Shown: positions 7,460 to 16,302, counted from the stretch's first letter. The stretch is 64,000 bases of DNA from Mucilaginibacter_A sp041088075 (GCF_041088075.1 NZ_JBGCVY010000033.1:97635-161634), one strand, 5' to 3'. Made by a program: numbers and translations. The notes: generated by a model not told the origin, from the letters alone.

Positions 7460-9430
7460 TTAAAAATCCTTGCGCAAATGCACCACCTGGCCGCCCCCGG
7501 CAGTTAAAGTTGTTTTCAGAACAGTTTGGCTGGTTACCTTTTGCACCACTTTTACCAAATGGTTGGGGTTGATATTGGCATCCGGCGCATCACTGTAAAT
7601 CTCGGCGGTGTAATTTCCTTTTGGTAGAAACGATAAGGGCGTATTTAAACTTCGTGGCGTATTGCTGTTGATGGTGCCGAGATACCAATCGCTGCCTTTG
7701 CGCCGGGCAATCGTAATGTGTTCGCTTAGTTTTGCGCTTACGGCTTTGGTTTCGTCCCAGGTAACCGGTACTTCTTTCAAAAACTCAAATCCCGGCTGGC
7801 CGATGTAAGCGTCGGGATAATCGCAAACCATGCCCTGCTCGTTCTCCAAAACCACATACATGGCCAGCATATGGCAGCGTGTGCCTGGAACCATTGGCGC
7901 GGTGTAATGAATTTTAAAAGTGGAAGGATTTGATGCCCGAAACCCGCCCAAATGATAATCCGTTGAACCGGCAAGCCCGCGCGTAAACGGGATATTGATA
8001 TCGGCATCTGGCGTAACGCTATTGTTCCATTTGTTGTTTTCGTAGTTCAAAGTTCCTTCGCGCGTAAACTCATTTGGGTAAGTGCGGTTTAAGCCGGTTG
8101 GTTTGTAAGCGCCATGAAACTGGATGTGTAAATGGTGCTGCGCCGCTTTTTGCGAAATTTCTTCCTGCATGTTTACCATTTCCTGGTCGTCGCGGTCCAT
8201 AAAATCGCACATCAAACCTTTGATGCCCCATTTTTCGTACTGCGCAAAAGTTGCTTCCAATTTGGGGTACAGAGCAGCAAAATGCACCCAGACCCGGATG
8301 CCAACGCCCACCTTTTTTGCCGAATCGCACAGTTGCTGCATATCCAAACCGGGGACAGCTTTAGCAGGATCGGCGTGAGGGCCGGGCATAAAGTTGGCGC
8401 CATCGTTTACGTACCATTCGTGCAAACCATACTCAACCACGGTATGGTAAGCAATGCTGTTTTTAGCACAGAAATTTACGTAATACATATTGGTTTCGTA
8501 GTTGTTGCCGGGCGCGAAAGAAGTATCAGGCGTAACATTGCCGTTCCACCAGGGAAAAGTAGTTTTGCCGGGCTTGATCCAGGAAACATCTTTGATCTGG
8601 CTGGGATCGCTTAGATTCGTTAGCAGGTTCGATTCGATCAAAGTGCCCATCCGGTCGCCAATCATCATCACCCGCCAGGGGCTTTGGTGCGGTAGTTTTG
8701 CCTTTACTTTGATGGCTGTTTGCTTGGGCAAAGGCGAAATACTGCTTTGCAAAACGCCCTGATGTTTGCGCAAATACATGCCGCCGTAATCGCGCAGGTT
8801 GGCTTCGGTTATCGCCATAAAAACACCTTTCGGGAAGGAAAACAACGTTGGCAAATCCATCAGTGTGTCAGCCTTAATTTCGCTTAGATGCAGTTTGTTG
8901 TAAATCCCTTCGTGCGAGGTGGTGTAATTTTCGCGAAAAAGCGTCAGCACAAGCGGGTTTTGACTGAGGTTGAACGTGTTGGCTTCCTCCGTAATGTTCA
9001 CGCTTTTCCATTGCTGCTGCTGCGGAATGCGGTAACGAAAAGCAGTGCCATCATTAAATACTTTCAATTCGACTTCAAGCCGTCGTTTTAAACCGCTTTT
9101 TTCTGAAACCGAAATCAGCAATTGGTTGCACGCGCTGTGCACGTTGCTGTTTTTACCCACAATTAATTGGTAATTTTCTTCGAGATGTTGGGAGTGGTGC
9201 TTCTCCAATTTCAGGTTGTTTGCAAACGCGCCACCTTTTTCAAAACTGATATTTAAACGGGAATTATCAAGCAAAACATTGCCTTTATAACTAACGCGAT
9301 AAACTAACCCATTTTGATCTGTACTCAACCAAAAACGGATATTTTTATCAGGCGAAGTAACCGTTAAACCACGCTGGGCAAAAACATTTATGGAGGTTGA
9401 TACAAACAGAAAAATAAACAGGTATTTCAT
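7460..9430 (-). CDS. Glycoside hydrolase family 97 protein, retaining alpha-galactosidase-like
   Basis: 656 residues with an N-terminal signal peptide (MKYLFIFLFVSTSINVFAQ), so the enzyme acts in the periplasm or outside. An N-terminal beta-sandwich begins LTVTSPDKNIRFWL, a (beta/alpha)8 barrel follows (about residues 290-580), and a small C-terminal sandwich begins near RSLNTPLSF. The barrel has GLMCDFMDRDDQ (Asp at about 409) and YPNEFTREG (Glu at about 458). In GH97 an Asp at this strand-4 position is the nucleophile of the retaining branch (BT1871-type alpha-galactosidases); SusB-type inverting enzymes lack it. Substrate specificity is therefore inferred. No SusC/SusD pair is nearby. A 12-mer copy lies in the gene (8454) and another upstream (9476). 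Confidence 0.88.
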   Translation of the reverse strand: MKYLFIFLFVSTSINVFAQRGLTVTSPDKNIRFWLSTDQNGLVYRVSYKGNVLLDNSRLNISFEKGGAFANNLKLEKHHSQHLEENYQLIVGKNSNVHSACNQLLISVSEKSGLKRRLEVELKVFNDGTAFRYRIPQQQQWKSVNITEEANTFNLSQNPLVLTLFRENYTTSHEGIYNKLHLSEIKADTLMDLPTLFSFPKGVFMAITEANLRDYGGMYLRKHQGVLQSSISPLPKQTAIKVKAKLPHQSPWRVMMIGDRMGTLIESNLLTNLSDPSQIKDVSWIKPGKTTFPWWNGNVTPDTSFAPGNNYETNMYYVNFCAKNSIAYHTVVEYGLHEWYVNDGANFMPGPHADPAKAVPGLDMQQLCDSAKKVGVGIRVWVHFAALYPKLEATFAQYEKWGIKGLMCDFMDRDDQEMVNMQEEISQKAAQHHLHIQFHGAYKPTGLNRTYPNEFTREGTLNYENNKWNNSVTPDADINIPFTRGLAGSTDYHLGGFRASNPSTFKIHYTAPMVPGTRCHMLAMYVVLENEQGMVCDYPDAYIGQPGFEFLKEVPVTWDETKAVSAKLSEHITIARRKGSDWYLGTINSNTPRSLNTPLSFLPKGNYTAEIYSDAPDANINPNHLVKVVQKVTSQTVLKTTLTAGGGQVVHLRKDF

Positions 9431-9537
9431 ATCTGGCTTTGATCGGTTTAAAGGCTTTTCACTATTTTATGGTGCTAAAAGAAGCATGGCAATTTAAAGG
9501 AATAAAGCTTTGAAAAATAAAAAAAACCTGGATAACT

Positions 9538-9573
9538 AAAAAACCACTTGCTTAAACAAACAAGTGGTTTTTT
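9538..9573 (-). terminator. Rho-independent terminator of the tmRNA gene
   Basis: AAAAAACCACTTG (9538-9550) and CAAGTGGTTTTTT (9561-9573) form a 13-bp stem just beyond the tmRNA 3' end, with a T-run on the minus strand. Confidence 0.9.
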
Positions 9574-9581
9574 AAATTTTG

Positions 9582-9947
9582 TGGACCCGGAGAGATTCGA
9601 ACTCTCGTCCAAACATGGTATAAGGTAAGCCTTCTACATGCTTAGCTGCTGTTTGATTGTCGGGAAGGGGAAGGTCAGCCGCGTACCTGTACCATCTTCC
9701 GTAGGTGCTTTATCTCGTTTGCTGATCACACCAGCAGCAAACCAGTTTCTTATTTCGACGTTCCTGGTGATGATCCTAAGAAACCGCAGACGACCGGAAC
9801 GAAAGCTATGCTAACTCTAAGTTAGGCAGCTAAGGCGTAGTTATTTTCGCCATTTGAAAGTTTGAGTGTTCAGATTAAAGCGCTAATTCACCCAACGCGC
9901 TGCATGCTTACTTACTTATCTCCATCCTGTCAATTCCGGTCGGGCCC
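9582..9947 (-). ncRNA. ssrA: tmRNA (ssrA)
   Basis: About 366 nt. The tRNA-like ends are visible: 5' GGGCCCG (9941-9947) pairs with 3' CGGGTCC plus a discriminator A, next to a T-arm GAGAG-TTCGAAT-CTCTC. CCA is not encoded. The tag-coding region (minus strand, 9854 to 9822) reads NGENNYALAA and stop, the expected ALAA degradation signal; an in-frame TGA lies 15 codons before the tag stop, limiting how far the tag can extend upstream. Together with SmpB it rescues stalled ribosomes. A 12-mer copy lies in the upstream gap (9997). Confidence 0.95.
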
Positions 9948-10029
9948 TTTTAAGGGTGAAAGGTAAATTGTAGAAGGGTTTTAAGTGGATGCAAAAATAC
10001 TGTTTTTAGCGATATAAAAAAAGAAAAAA

Positions 10030-10112
10030 TTTTTTTAGTTAATGGGTTATGGTTGATAGTTCATGGAAACTCGCAACAGCTATGAACCATCAACTATCAC
10101 CCATCAACCTCT
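10030..10112. repeat. Imperfect intergenic palindrome of the GTTGATGG type
   Basis: GGTTATGGTTGATAGTTCAT on the left is partly complementary to ATGAACCATCAACTATCACC on the right. Similar word patterns occur at 37673-37739 and near 46885. It fills the gap between the tmRNA promoter side and the end of the aminotransferase gene. Confidence 0.6.
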
Positions 10113-11312
10113 TCACAAAACCCTTCCCGGATAAACTTTTAAAGCTTCTTCCAAACAAACCATGGCTTTTTCCAAATCTATTGTATTTAAAACATAAGCC
10201 AAACGCACTTCGTTTAAACCGCCGCTGGGCGTACTATAAAAACCAGTTGCGGGCGCCATCATCACCGTTTGGTTTTCGTAACTGAAAGTTTCCAGCATCC
10301 ATTGGCAAAAAGTATCGGCATTGTCAATCGGAAAACGGGCAACAACATAAAAAGCGCCGCCCGGGTTCGGACAAAAAACGCCCGGAATTTTATTCAAAGC
10401 CTGCACCAAAATATCGCGGCGTTTGGTGTATTCGTTTTTTACGTTGATAAAATAAGCATCGGGCGTATCCACTGCGGCTGCGCCGGCAATTTGCTCCACC
10501 ATGCCCGGACTTAACCGCGCTTGCGCAAACTTTAAAGCGGCCGCCATCAAAGCTTTGTTTTTGGTGATGATGCAGCCCAAACGCGCGCCGCAGGCACTGT
10601 ACCGTTTAGAAACCGTGTCCAAAACAATGACGTGTTCCTCCAAACCTTTTAAATGCATTGGCGAAATAAATTCACGTCCATCGTAACAAAACTCGCGGTA
10701 AGCTTCGTCCGAAAACAAATACAGATCATACTTCAAAGCCAGTTGCTTCAACGCTTCCATTTCTTCCTTCGAGTACAAATAACCGGTCGGGTTATTCGGG
10801 TTGCAGATCATGATCGCTTTCGTTTTCTCCGTGATCAGTAACTCAAATTCATTGATCGGCGGCAGCGCAAAACCATTTTCAATATAAGATAAAATCGGCT
10901 TCACCACCACGCCGCACTGATGCGCAAAACCATTGTAGTTGGCATAAAAAGGTTCCGGGATGATCACTTCATCACCGACATCCAAACAAGCCATCATCGA
11001 AATCGTAATTGCTTCGGAACCGCCGGTCGTAACCAAAATATTATCTGGCGAAATATTATAACCCAGTTTATTGTAATATTCGGTCAGCTTGCTGCGATAG
11101 GCCAGCGTTCCTTCCGAGGCCGTGTAAGCCCAAACTTTAAAATCGATATTTTTAACAGCATTTAGCATGATTTCCGGCGTTTCAATATCCGGCTGGCCGA
11201 TGTTTAAATGATACACTTTTTTGCCTTCCAGCTTGGCTTTATCAGCAAAAGGCGTTAATTTTCTGATGGGGGAAGCCGGCATTTGCTGGCCTTTTATTGA
11301 TATTTTCGGCAT
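10113..11312 (-). CDS. PLP-dependent aminotransferase (fold type I, class I/II)
   Basis: 399 residues from ATG 11312 (MPKISIKGQQMPASPIRKL); the frame is open further upstream, but that part includes a 12-mer copy and looks non-coding. Class I/II landmarks: LNIGQPDIETP, WAYTASEGTLAYR, TTGGSEAITISM, MICNPNNPTGYLYS, FSDEAYREF and VSKRYSACGARLG, where the Lys is the PLP-binding residue. It is likely an aspartate or aromatic aminotransferase. It could serve the aromatic pathway encoded at 16.3-20.7 kb, whose operon lacks its own aminotransferase, but that link is inference. Confidence 0.9.
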   Translation of the reverse strand: MPKISIKGQQMPASPIRKLTPFADKAKLEGKKVYHLNIGQPDIETPEIMLNAVKNIDFKVWAYTASEGTLAYRSKLTEYYNKLGYNISPDNILVTTGGSEAITISMMACLDVGDEVIIPEPFYANYNGFAHQCGVVVKPILSYIENGFALPPINEFELLITEKTKAIMICNPNNPTGYLYSKEEMEALKQLALKYDLYLFSDEAYREFCYDGREFISPMHLKGLEEHVIVLDTVSKRYSACGARLGCIITKNKALMAAALKFAQARLSPGMVEQIAGAAAVDTPDAYFINVKNEYTKRRDILVQALNKIPGVFCPNPGGAFYVVARFPIDNADTFCQWMLETFSYENQTVMMAPATGFYSTPSGGLNEVRLAYVLNTIDLEKAMVCLEEALKVYPGRVL

Positions 11313-11477
11313 AAAGCAAAAGTAGGAAAAAGCCGTGAGTGAGGAGTTGTGAGTTGCAAGTTTCGGTTTGCCAGTTCTAAATTCAAAACCTTGCAAATCG
11401 CTAATACCTGACTGCTGATACCTCATAGCTGATAGCTCAACCCCAATGCTTCTTTTATGCCATAAAAATTGTTGCAC

Positions 11478-11514
11478 AAAAAAACTTCGCCCTGTTTTGC
11501 AAGACGAAGTTTTA
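11478..11514 (-). terminator. Terminator of the DUF1573 gene, framed by an inverted 12-mer pair
   Basis: On the minus strand AAAACTTCG and CGAAGTTTTTTT form a stem ending in a T-run. The hairpin sits between ATGCTTCTTTTA (11446-11457) and TAAAAACAGTAT (11520-11531), which face each other. Confidence 0.75.
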
Positions 11515-11536
11515 GTTGGTAAAAACAGTATCGAAA

Positions 11537-11935
11537 CTATTTTGTCGCTGCGGAAGCTTTTACAACTTCGCCCACAATCACCAGATATTTTGTTGGCGTT
11601 TTTGCGTTGGATGTTACCACAATGGTTTTATTAAACGGTGCTTCTACAGCGGCATTGTACGTAATTTTGATGCTTCCTTTTTCGCCTTTTTTAACCGGCG
11701 TTTTGGTATAATCGGCAATGGTGCAGCCGCAGGTTGGTTTCACTTCCGTCAAAATCAAAGGTTCTGCGCCAATGTTGGTGTACACAAAATCGGTGGTTAC
11801 AGGTTTTCCCTGCGGTACTTTGCCAAAATCGTGTTTTTCTTCTGTAAATTTAAATTCGGCTTTGTTGTCGGTTTGTGCCGATGCAGTGATTGTGAACCCT
11901 ACAACCATTGCGCAAATCATCATTAATTTTTTCAT
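11537..11935 (-). CDS. DUF1573 domain secreted protein
   Basis: 132 residues with a signal peptide (MKKLMMICAMVVGFTITASAQ). The single DUF1573 domain is an Ig-like fold with HDFGKVPQGKPV, then FVYTNIGAEPL and the signature PTCGCT, followed by KGEKGSIKITY. The family is common and abundant in Bacteroidota; its molecular role is not established. Confidence 0.9.
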   Translation of the reverse strand: MKKLMMICAMVVGFTITASAQTDNKAEFKFTEEKHDFGKVPQGKPVTTDFVYTNIGAEPLILTEVKPTCGCTIADYTKTPVKKGEKGSIKITYNAAVEAPFNKTIVVTSNAKTPTKYLVIVGEVVKASAATK

Positions 11936-12078
11936 AGCTTCTTTATCAGACTGTTAAAACAAATATAAGTCAAATTTAATCAATTAAAATATTGATACGT
12001 TAAATTCATCCGGTGGTTGTCCTTTTCTCAAAAAAATAGTCTGATTAAATACTATTTTTGCTGGTATAGAAACCTAAA

Positions 12079-14514
12079 ATGCAGGAATTAGAAGTAACAA
12101 GCGCCTTTGATCAACTGGAAAAATCTGAACTGAGTTTTGACGACTTTAAGCAGATCGTGATCCGTGATTACCGCATTGCCGTGGAAAGCAGGCAGGCCAG
12201 CATTTTGGGCCGAAAAGAAGCATTGACCGGGCGCGCCAAGTTTGGCATTTTTGGCGATGGAAAAGAAGTAGCGCAACTGGCCATGGCCAAAGCGTTTAGA
12301 AAAGGCGATTGGCGCGCGGGTTATTACCGCGACCAGACTTTTGCTTTTGCAACCGGAATTTCTAACATCACCGAGTTTTTTGCGCAGTTGTACGCCATTC
12401 CGGATGTAAAGCAGGAACCATCTTCGGCAGGAAGGCAAATGAACAGCCATTTTGCCACACGCTCCATGAATGAAGACGGAACCTGGAAAAACTTGGTGGA
12501 AATGAAGAATTCTTCTGCCGATATTTCTACCACCGGCGGCCAAATGGCGCGGTTGATCGGTTTGGCCTGGGCATCCAAATTGTACCGCGAAAACAAAGAC
12601 CTGGCCGCCATGGATTCCTTTTCCATCAACGGAAACGAAGTTGCTTTTGGCACCATCGGCAATGGTTCTACTTCCGAAGGTATTTTTTTTGAAGTAATCA
12701 ACGCGGCAGGCGTAATGCAGGTGCCGATGACGGTTTCTGTTTGGGACGATGGTTACGCCATTTCTGTTCCCTCAAAATACCAGACGACCAAAGAAGACAT
12801 TTCCGAAATTTTAAAAGGTTTTCAGCGTGATGAAAACGGCGAAGGTTTTGAAATATTTAAAGTGCCGGGCTGGGACTATCCGGGTTTGTGCGAAACCTAC
12901 GAAAAAGCGGCCAATATTTGCCGTACGCAGCACGTTCCGGTATTGATCCACGTAACCGAACTGACACAGCCGTTGGGCCATTCAACTTCCGGTTCGCACG
13001 AACGCTACAAAACCAAAGAGCGTTTGGCCTGGGAAAAAGAACACGATTGTTTGGCCAAAATGCGTTCCTGGATTTTGGATTCGGCCATTGCAAATGCAGC
13101 AGAATTGGACGAGTTGGAAGATGCGGCTAAAAAATACGTGCGCGAATGCCAGCGTGCGGCGTTAAACAGTTTGCAGCAGGAAATTGAAGTGGAACGCAAC
13201 CAAACCGCCAATGTGATCCGCGAACTGGTTCCGGTTTCTGCCGCAGGCGAAAAAATAGAAGGCTTGGTCAAACACATCAACACAACCACCGATTTAGGCC
13301 GAAAAGATGTCGTTTCAGCTTTGCGAAAAGCCTTGATGTTAACTGCTGGAGAAAGCAGCGTCGAACGTACAAAATTGATGGAGTTGTACCATCAGGAAAT
13401 GGAACAAAACGTTTTCCGTTACGATTCGCACCAGTTCAGCAATACAACAGAATCACCGTTAAAAGTTCCCGTCCAGCTTCCCGTTTACGAAGAAAACGCA
13501 AAAATGATTGACGGCCGGGAAATCCTGAATGCTTGTTTTACCGCTAATTTTTCCCGCGACCCGCGCATTATTGCTTTTGGCGAAGATGTTGGCGCCATAG
13601 GCGATGTAAACCAGGGCTTTGCCGGTTTGCAGGAAAAATTCGGCCCGCTGCGCGTAACAGATACAGGAATCCGCGAAAGTACGATCGTTGGTCAGGGCAT
13701 TGGTTTGGCTTTGCGTGGTTTAAGGCCGATTGCCGAAATCCAATATTTAGATTACCTGCCTTATGCCTTGAACGTGCTAATAGACGACTTAACAACCATG
13801 AGTTACCGTACTTTTGGCGGACAAATTGCGCCAGTGATTGTGCGTACCCGCGGCCACCGTTTGGAAGGGATTTGGCATTCCGGTTCGCCGATGGGTATGA
13901 TCGTGAATGCGCTTCGCGGGATGCACATTTGTGTCCCTCGGAACATGACCCAAGCCGCAGGAATGTACAATACGTTGCTTCGCGGAAACGAACCGGCTTT
14001 GGTGATCGAATGCCTGAACGGTTACCGTTTGAAAGAGAAATTGCCGACCAACGTTGGCGATTTTACCGTTCCTTTAGGCAAAGCAGAAATCATCAAAGCA
14101 GGAACAGATTTAACCGTTGTTACATATGGTTCAACCTTAAACTTGGTTTATCAGGCAGCAACCGAACTCGAAAAAATGGGCATTTCGGTAGAAATTGTAG
14201 ATCCGCAAACGCTTTATCCTTTTGATTTGGACCAGCTTTGTGCTGCTTCCGTTAAAAAAACCAATAAACTGCTGGTGGTGGATGAAGACGTGCCAAGCGG
14301 TGCTTCAGCCTACATCTTGCAGCAAATCGTTGAAAAACAAAAAGCTTATTATTTTTTAGACAACCAGCCCAAAACTTTGACGGCCAAAGACCATCGTCCG
14401 CCTTACGGTTCGGATGGCGATTATTTTAGCAAACCTTCGGTAGATGATATCATCGAAACGGTTTACGAGATGATGGGCGAAAGCAAACCTGCACAGTTTC
14501 CAAAGATTTATTGA
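12079..14514 (+). CDS. Branched-chain/pyruvate-type ketoacid dehydrogenase E1, alpha and beta fused
   Basis: 811 residues. The first ~400 are the E1-alpha half, with thiamine diphosphate binding around GNGSTSEGIFFEVINAA and an HSTSGSHERYK loop. Residues from about 470 (DGREILNACFTANFSRDP) form the E1-beta half, with AFGEDVGAIGDVNQG, GLRPIAEIQYLDY and the C-terminal transketolase domain. The enzyme decarboxylates a 2-oxo acid and transfers the acyl group to E2 lipoate. Fusion of the two chains is a known arrangement in Bacteroidota, usually annotated as 2-oxoisovalerate dehydrogenase. No E2 or E3 gene is adjacent. A TATTTTTG -7-like box is at 12053-12060. The gene contains no exact 12-mer, but one begins at the last base of its stop codon. 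Confidence 0.9.
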   Translation: MQELEVTSAFDQLEKSELSFDDFKQIVIRDYRIAVESRQASILGRKEALTGRAKFGIFGDGKEVAQLAMAKAFRKGDWRAGYYRDQTFAFATGISNITEFFAQLYAIPDVKQEPSSAGRQMNSHFATRSMNEDGTWKNLVEMKNSSADISTTGGQMARLIGLAWASKLYRENKDLAAMDSFSINGNEVAFGTIGNGSTSEGIFFEVINAAGVMQVPMTVSVWDDGYAISVPSKYQTTKEDISEILKGFQRDENGEGFEIFKVPGWDYPGLCETYEKAANICRTQHVPVLIHVTELTQPLGHSTSGSHERYKTKERLAWEKEHDCLAKMRSWILDSAIANAAELDELEDAAKKYVRECQRAALNSLQQEIEVERNQTANVIRELVPVSAAGEKIEGLVKHINTTTDLGRKDVVSALRKALMLTAGESSVERTKLMELYHQEMEQNVFRYDSHQFSNTTESPLKVPVQLPVYEENAKMIDGREILNACFTANFSRDPRIIAFGEDVGAIGDVNQGFAGLQEKFGPLRVTDTGIRESTIVGQGIGLALRGLRPIAEIQYLDYLPYALNVLIDDLTTMSYRTFGGQIAPVIVRTRGHRLEGIWHSGSPMGMIVNALRGMHICVPRNMTQAAGMYNTLLRGNEPALVIECLNGYRLKEKLPTNVGDFTVPLGKAEIIKAGTDLTVVTYGSTLNLVYQAATELEKMGISVEIVDPQTLYPFDLDQLCAASVKKTNKLLVVDEDVPSGASAYILQQIVEKQKAYYFLDNQPKTLTAKDHRPPYGSDGDYFSKPSVDDIIETVYEMMGESKPAQFPKIY

Positions 14515-14543
14515 TGCTGTTTTTATCGACATAAAAACAGCAT
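14514..14543 (+). terminator. Hairpin made of a perfect inverted 12-mer pair
   Basis: ATGCTGTTTTTA and TAAAAACAGCAT (14514-14525, 14532-14543) form a perfect 12-bp stem around TCGACA. It starts at the last base of the E1 stop codon and probably ends transcription there. Confidence 0.75.
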
Positions 14544-14586
14544 CGAAAATTTTTTCGTTTTAAAAAGAAAATATTTACTTTTGAAA

Positions 14587-15063
14587 ATGAAAGCAAGCAA
14601 GGAATATCAAGCGGTAGAAAACACGCCTTCGATCTTATCCGAACGAACGCAGGAAGCTTTAACGTTAATCAAACCTTACGAAAAGCTTTTCACTTCGCCC
14701 AAGGCAAAACACGATGCCATCAAAAAAGGCTTGGAACCGAAAGCCATACAGGATTTGATTGAAATTGCAGGCGTTACGCAAACGGATGCCGCGCATATTC
14801 TAGATTTAACCGAACCAACTTTAAGAAAATACATCAAAACCGGCAAAGAACTGAACACCGGTTTAAGCGAACATTTGCTCCAACTTTTTGAATTGTTTGA
14901 CAAAGGCATGGACACGTTCGGTTCGTTGGAAGAATTTAAAAACTGGTTGCCACACCACAATATCGGTATCAATGCCGTCCCGATGGAGTTGCTGGATACG
15001 CTGACCGGCATCAATATGGTTAAAAGCGAACTGATTCGCATTGATTATGGCGTAACTGCTTAA
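14587..15063 (+). CDS. Xre/MbcA/ParS-type antitoxin (RES partner)
   Basis: About 158 residues from ATG 14587; a TTG at 14581 is in frame. The N-terminal and central helices include an HTH (VTQTDAAHILDLTEPTLRKYI), and the C-terminal toxin-binding domain (DUF2384) has FDKGMDTFGSLEEFKNWL and GINAVPMELLDT. It should neutralise the RES toxin encoded 9 bp downstream and repress the operon. A TACTTTTG box (14576-14583) lies unusually close to the start codon. Confidence 0.9.
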   Translation: MKASKEYQAVENTPSILSERTQEALTLIKPYEKLFTSPKAKHDAIKKGLEPKAIQDLIEIAGVTQTDAAHILDLTEPTLRKYIKTGKELNTGLSEHLLQLFELFDKGMDTFGSLEEFKNWLPHHNIGINAVPMELLDTLTGINMVKSELIRIDYGVTA

Positions 15064-15072
15064 CGCTTTTCG

Positions 15073-15537
15073 ATGTTTGTTTACCGGATCAGCCAGACCA
15101 AATACGCTAACAGTTTAACCGCTTCCGGCATTGATGGCCGCTGGAATCCGCTTCATCAAAAAATGATTTACACGGCCAGTTCTGTTGCTTTGGCTTGCTT
15201 GGAAAACCTGGCGCACAAAAGCGGCACTTCTTTGGCAGCCGGAAATTTCTCTTTGTCTGTTATTGATATTGCTGATTTAAAGATCGAGGAAGTAAGGAGC
15301 GGGGACTTAACAAGCGTTCATCCAAACTGGCAATCGGTAGAGCAATATCCTTTCACCCAAAAATTGGGAAACGATTGGTTAAAGGCCAATACGGCTGCTG
15401 TTTTAAAAGTTCCTTCTGCGATTATTGATTTGGAATATAATTATTTGATTAATCCAAACCATGCTTCTTTTATCAGTATAAAAATTGCATCGATTAAGCG
15501 GTTTAGATTTGATGCAAGGTTGAAAGGGAGTTTGTAG
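15073..15537 (+). CDS. RES-domain toxin (NAD+ phosphorylase family)
   Basis: 154 residues, typical for RES toxins. It begins MFVYRISQTKYA and has the conserved GIDGRWNPLHQKMIYTASS block (Arg and Tyr) and ACLENLAH (Glu). Known members of this family degrade NAD+ and arrest growth until phage or stress is resolved. The gene follows the Xre antitoxin by 9 bp. A full 12-mer copy (15461-15472) with the extended TAAAAATTG tract is embedded in the C-terminal region, where it encodes HASFISIKIAS at a place where related proteins typically have HPDF-like residues. The reading frame is intact. Confidence 0.9.
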   Translation: MFVYRISQTKYANSLTASGIDGRWNPLHQKMIYTASSVALACLENLAHKSGTSLAAGNFSLSVIDIADLKIEEVRSGDLTSVHPNWQSVEQYPFTQKLGNDWLKANTAAVLKVPSAIIDLEYNYLINPNHASFISIKIASIKRFRFDARLKGSL

Positions 15538-15547
15538 TTTTTACTAC

Positions 15548-15991
15548 TTACCTTATAATTACGTCAATGCTGCTAAAAGAAATACCTAAAAAACCCTTCC
15601 ATGGCTCTATTATATAGTTCATTGTTTCAATAGAATCTAAATTTCCAACTTTCATTATATCTTTAAGGTTATCGTAAGGTACATCTGAATGAATGGATAA
15701 GCGATGTATTCTGCGGGTATGAGGATCAAAATCTATTAGTAAATGTTGCCCGTTTTTGTGGTAATGATTCGTATAACCATCTACACTATGACGAGAAGGA
15801 TCAGGAGAAGTATCGTCAGATTTACCTAAAACTTTACGTACCTGATCAATATTCTTTCCAATTAACGAAGGAACATCAAATGTAACTTGAGGTGGTTTTG
15901 GTTCTTTAAAATCACAACTTGTACAAATCAAAAGTAAAATGTACAAGATATACATAACTGGTTTTAAGCTGTTAAATTCAATATTCATCAT
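15548..15991 (-). CDS. Lipoprotein of unknown function
   Basis: 147 residues. A hydrophobic N-terminus ends in LLLICTSC, a lipobox, so the protein should be lipid-anchored after cleavage before Cys. The rest has no recognised motif: VPSLIGKNIDQVRKVLGK suggests a short SmpA/BamE-like alpha-beta module, but this is weak. Composition is AT-richer than the adjacent Xre-RES genes. It converges on the RES gene with a 10-bp gap. Confidence 0.6.
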   Translation of the reverse strand: MMNIEFNSLKPVMYILYILLLICTSCDFKEPKPPQVTFDVPSLIGKNIDQVRKVLGKSDDTSPDPSRHSVDGYTNHYHKNGQHLLIDFDPHTRRIHRLSIHSDVPYDNLKDIMKVGNLDSIETMNYIIEPWKGFLGISFSSIDVIIR

Positions 15992-16072
15992 ATTTCTTTT
16001 TGTTGGACTTGTAATTCCATTCTTTATACGGAGAATATCAACTATTGAATTTACAATTGAATAAAAAATTAG

Positions 16073-16116
16073 ATGCTTCTTTTAGCACACTAATTTTTAC
16101 CTGATAAAAGAAGCAT
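16073..16116. repeat. 44-bp inverted 12-mer unit, copy A
   Basis: ATGCTTCTTTTA (16073-16084), CACACTAATTTTTACCTGA, TAAAAGAAGCAT (16105-16116). Nearly identical to 16255-16298; together the two units bracket the possible small RNA at 16130-16219. Confidence 0.9.
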
Positions 16117-16129
16117 TAACTCTTAAAAT

Positions 16130-16219
16130 AAAAAAAACGCTTTAAAGCTGATAATGTGGTACGTCTTAAATAGAAATTTATTTGCGTATTCGCACGAAAT
16201 GGACACAGCTTTAAAGCGT
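16130..16219 (-). ncRNA. Candidate small structured RNA after the aro operon
   Basis: On the minus strand ACGCTTTAAAGCTG (16219-16206) pairs perfectly with CAGCTTTAAAGCGT (16150-16137), followed by a run of T. The enclosed ~55 nt can form two small hairpins, TGCG-AATA-CGCA and AAATA-AATTTC-TATTT. A box AATCTTTG (16231-16224), one base off the Bacteroidota -7 consensus TAnnTTTG, and TTTG (16255-16252) 20 nt further upstream would place initiation at about 16217-16219, the first base of the closing stem. Alternatively this is only a large terminator for the aro operon. No family recognised. Confidence 0.4.
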
Positions 16220-16254
16220 ATAACAAAGATTCTAATTTGTAAAATGTAAACCAA

Positions 16255-16298
16255 ATGCTTCTTTTAACACACCAATTTTTACCCGATAAAAGAAGCAT
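16255..16298. repeat. 44-bp inverted 12-mer unit, copy B
   Basis: ATGCTTCTTTTA (16255-16266) and TAAAAGAAGCAT (16287-16298) with ACACACCAATTTTTACCCGA between. It lies 4 bp beyond the aroC stop codon. Confidence 0.9.
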
Positions 16299-16302
16299 CA
16301 AC

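Noticed and set aside
9820..9860. Alternative tmRNA tag frame reading MAKITTP
   Set aside because: The NGENNYALAA frame ends in the universal ALAA-type tag and a TAA; the other frame does not.
12088..12543. Antisense frame of 151 codons over the E1 gene
   Set aside because: Shadow of a strongly coding frame; no recognisable protein features.
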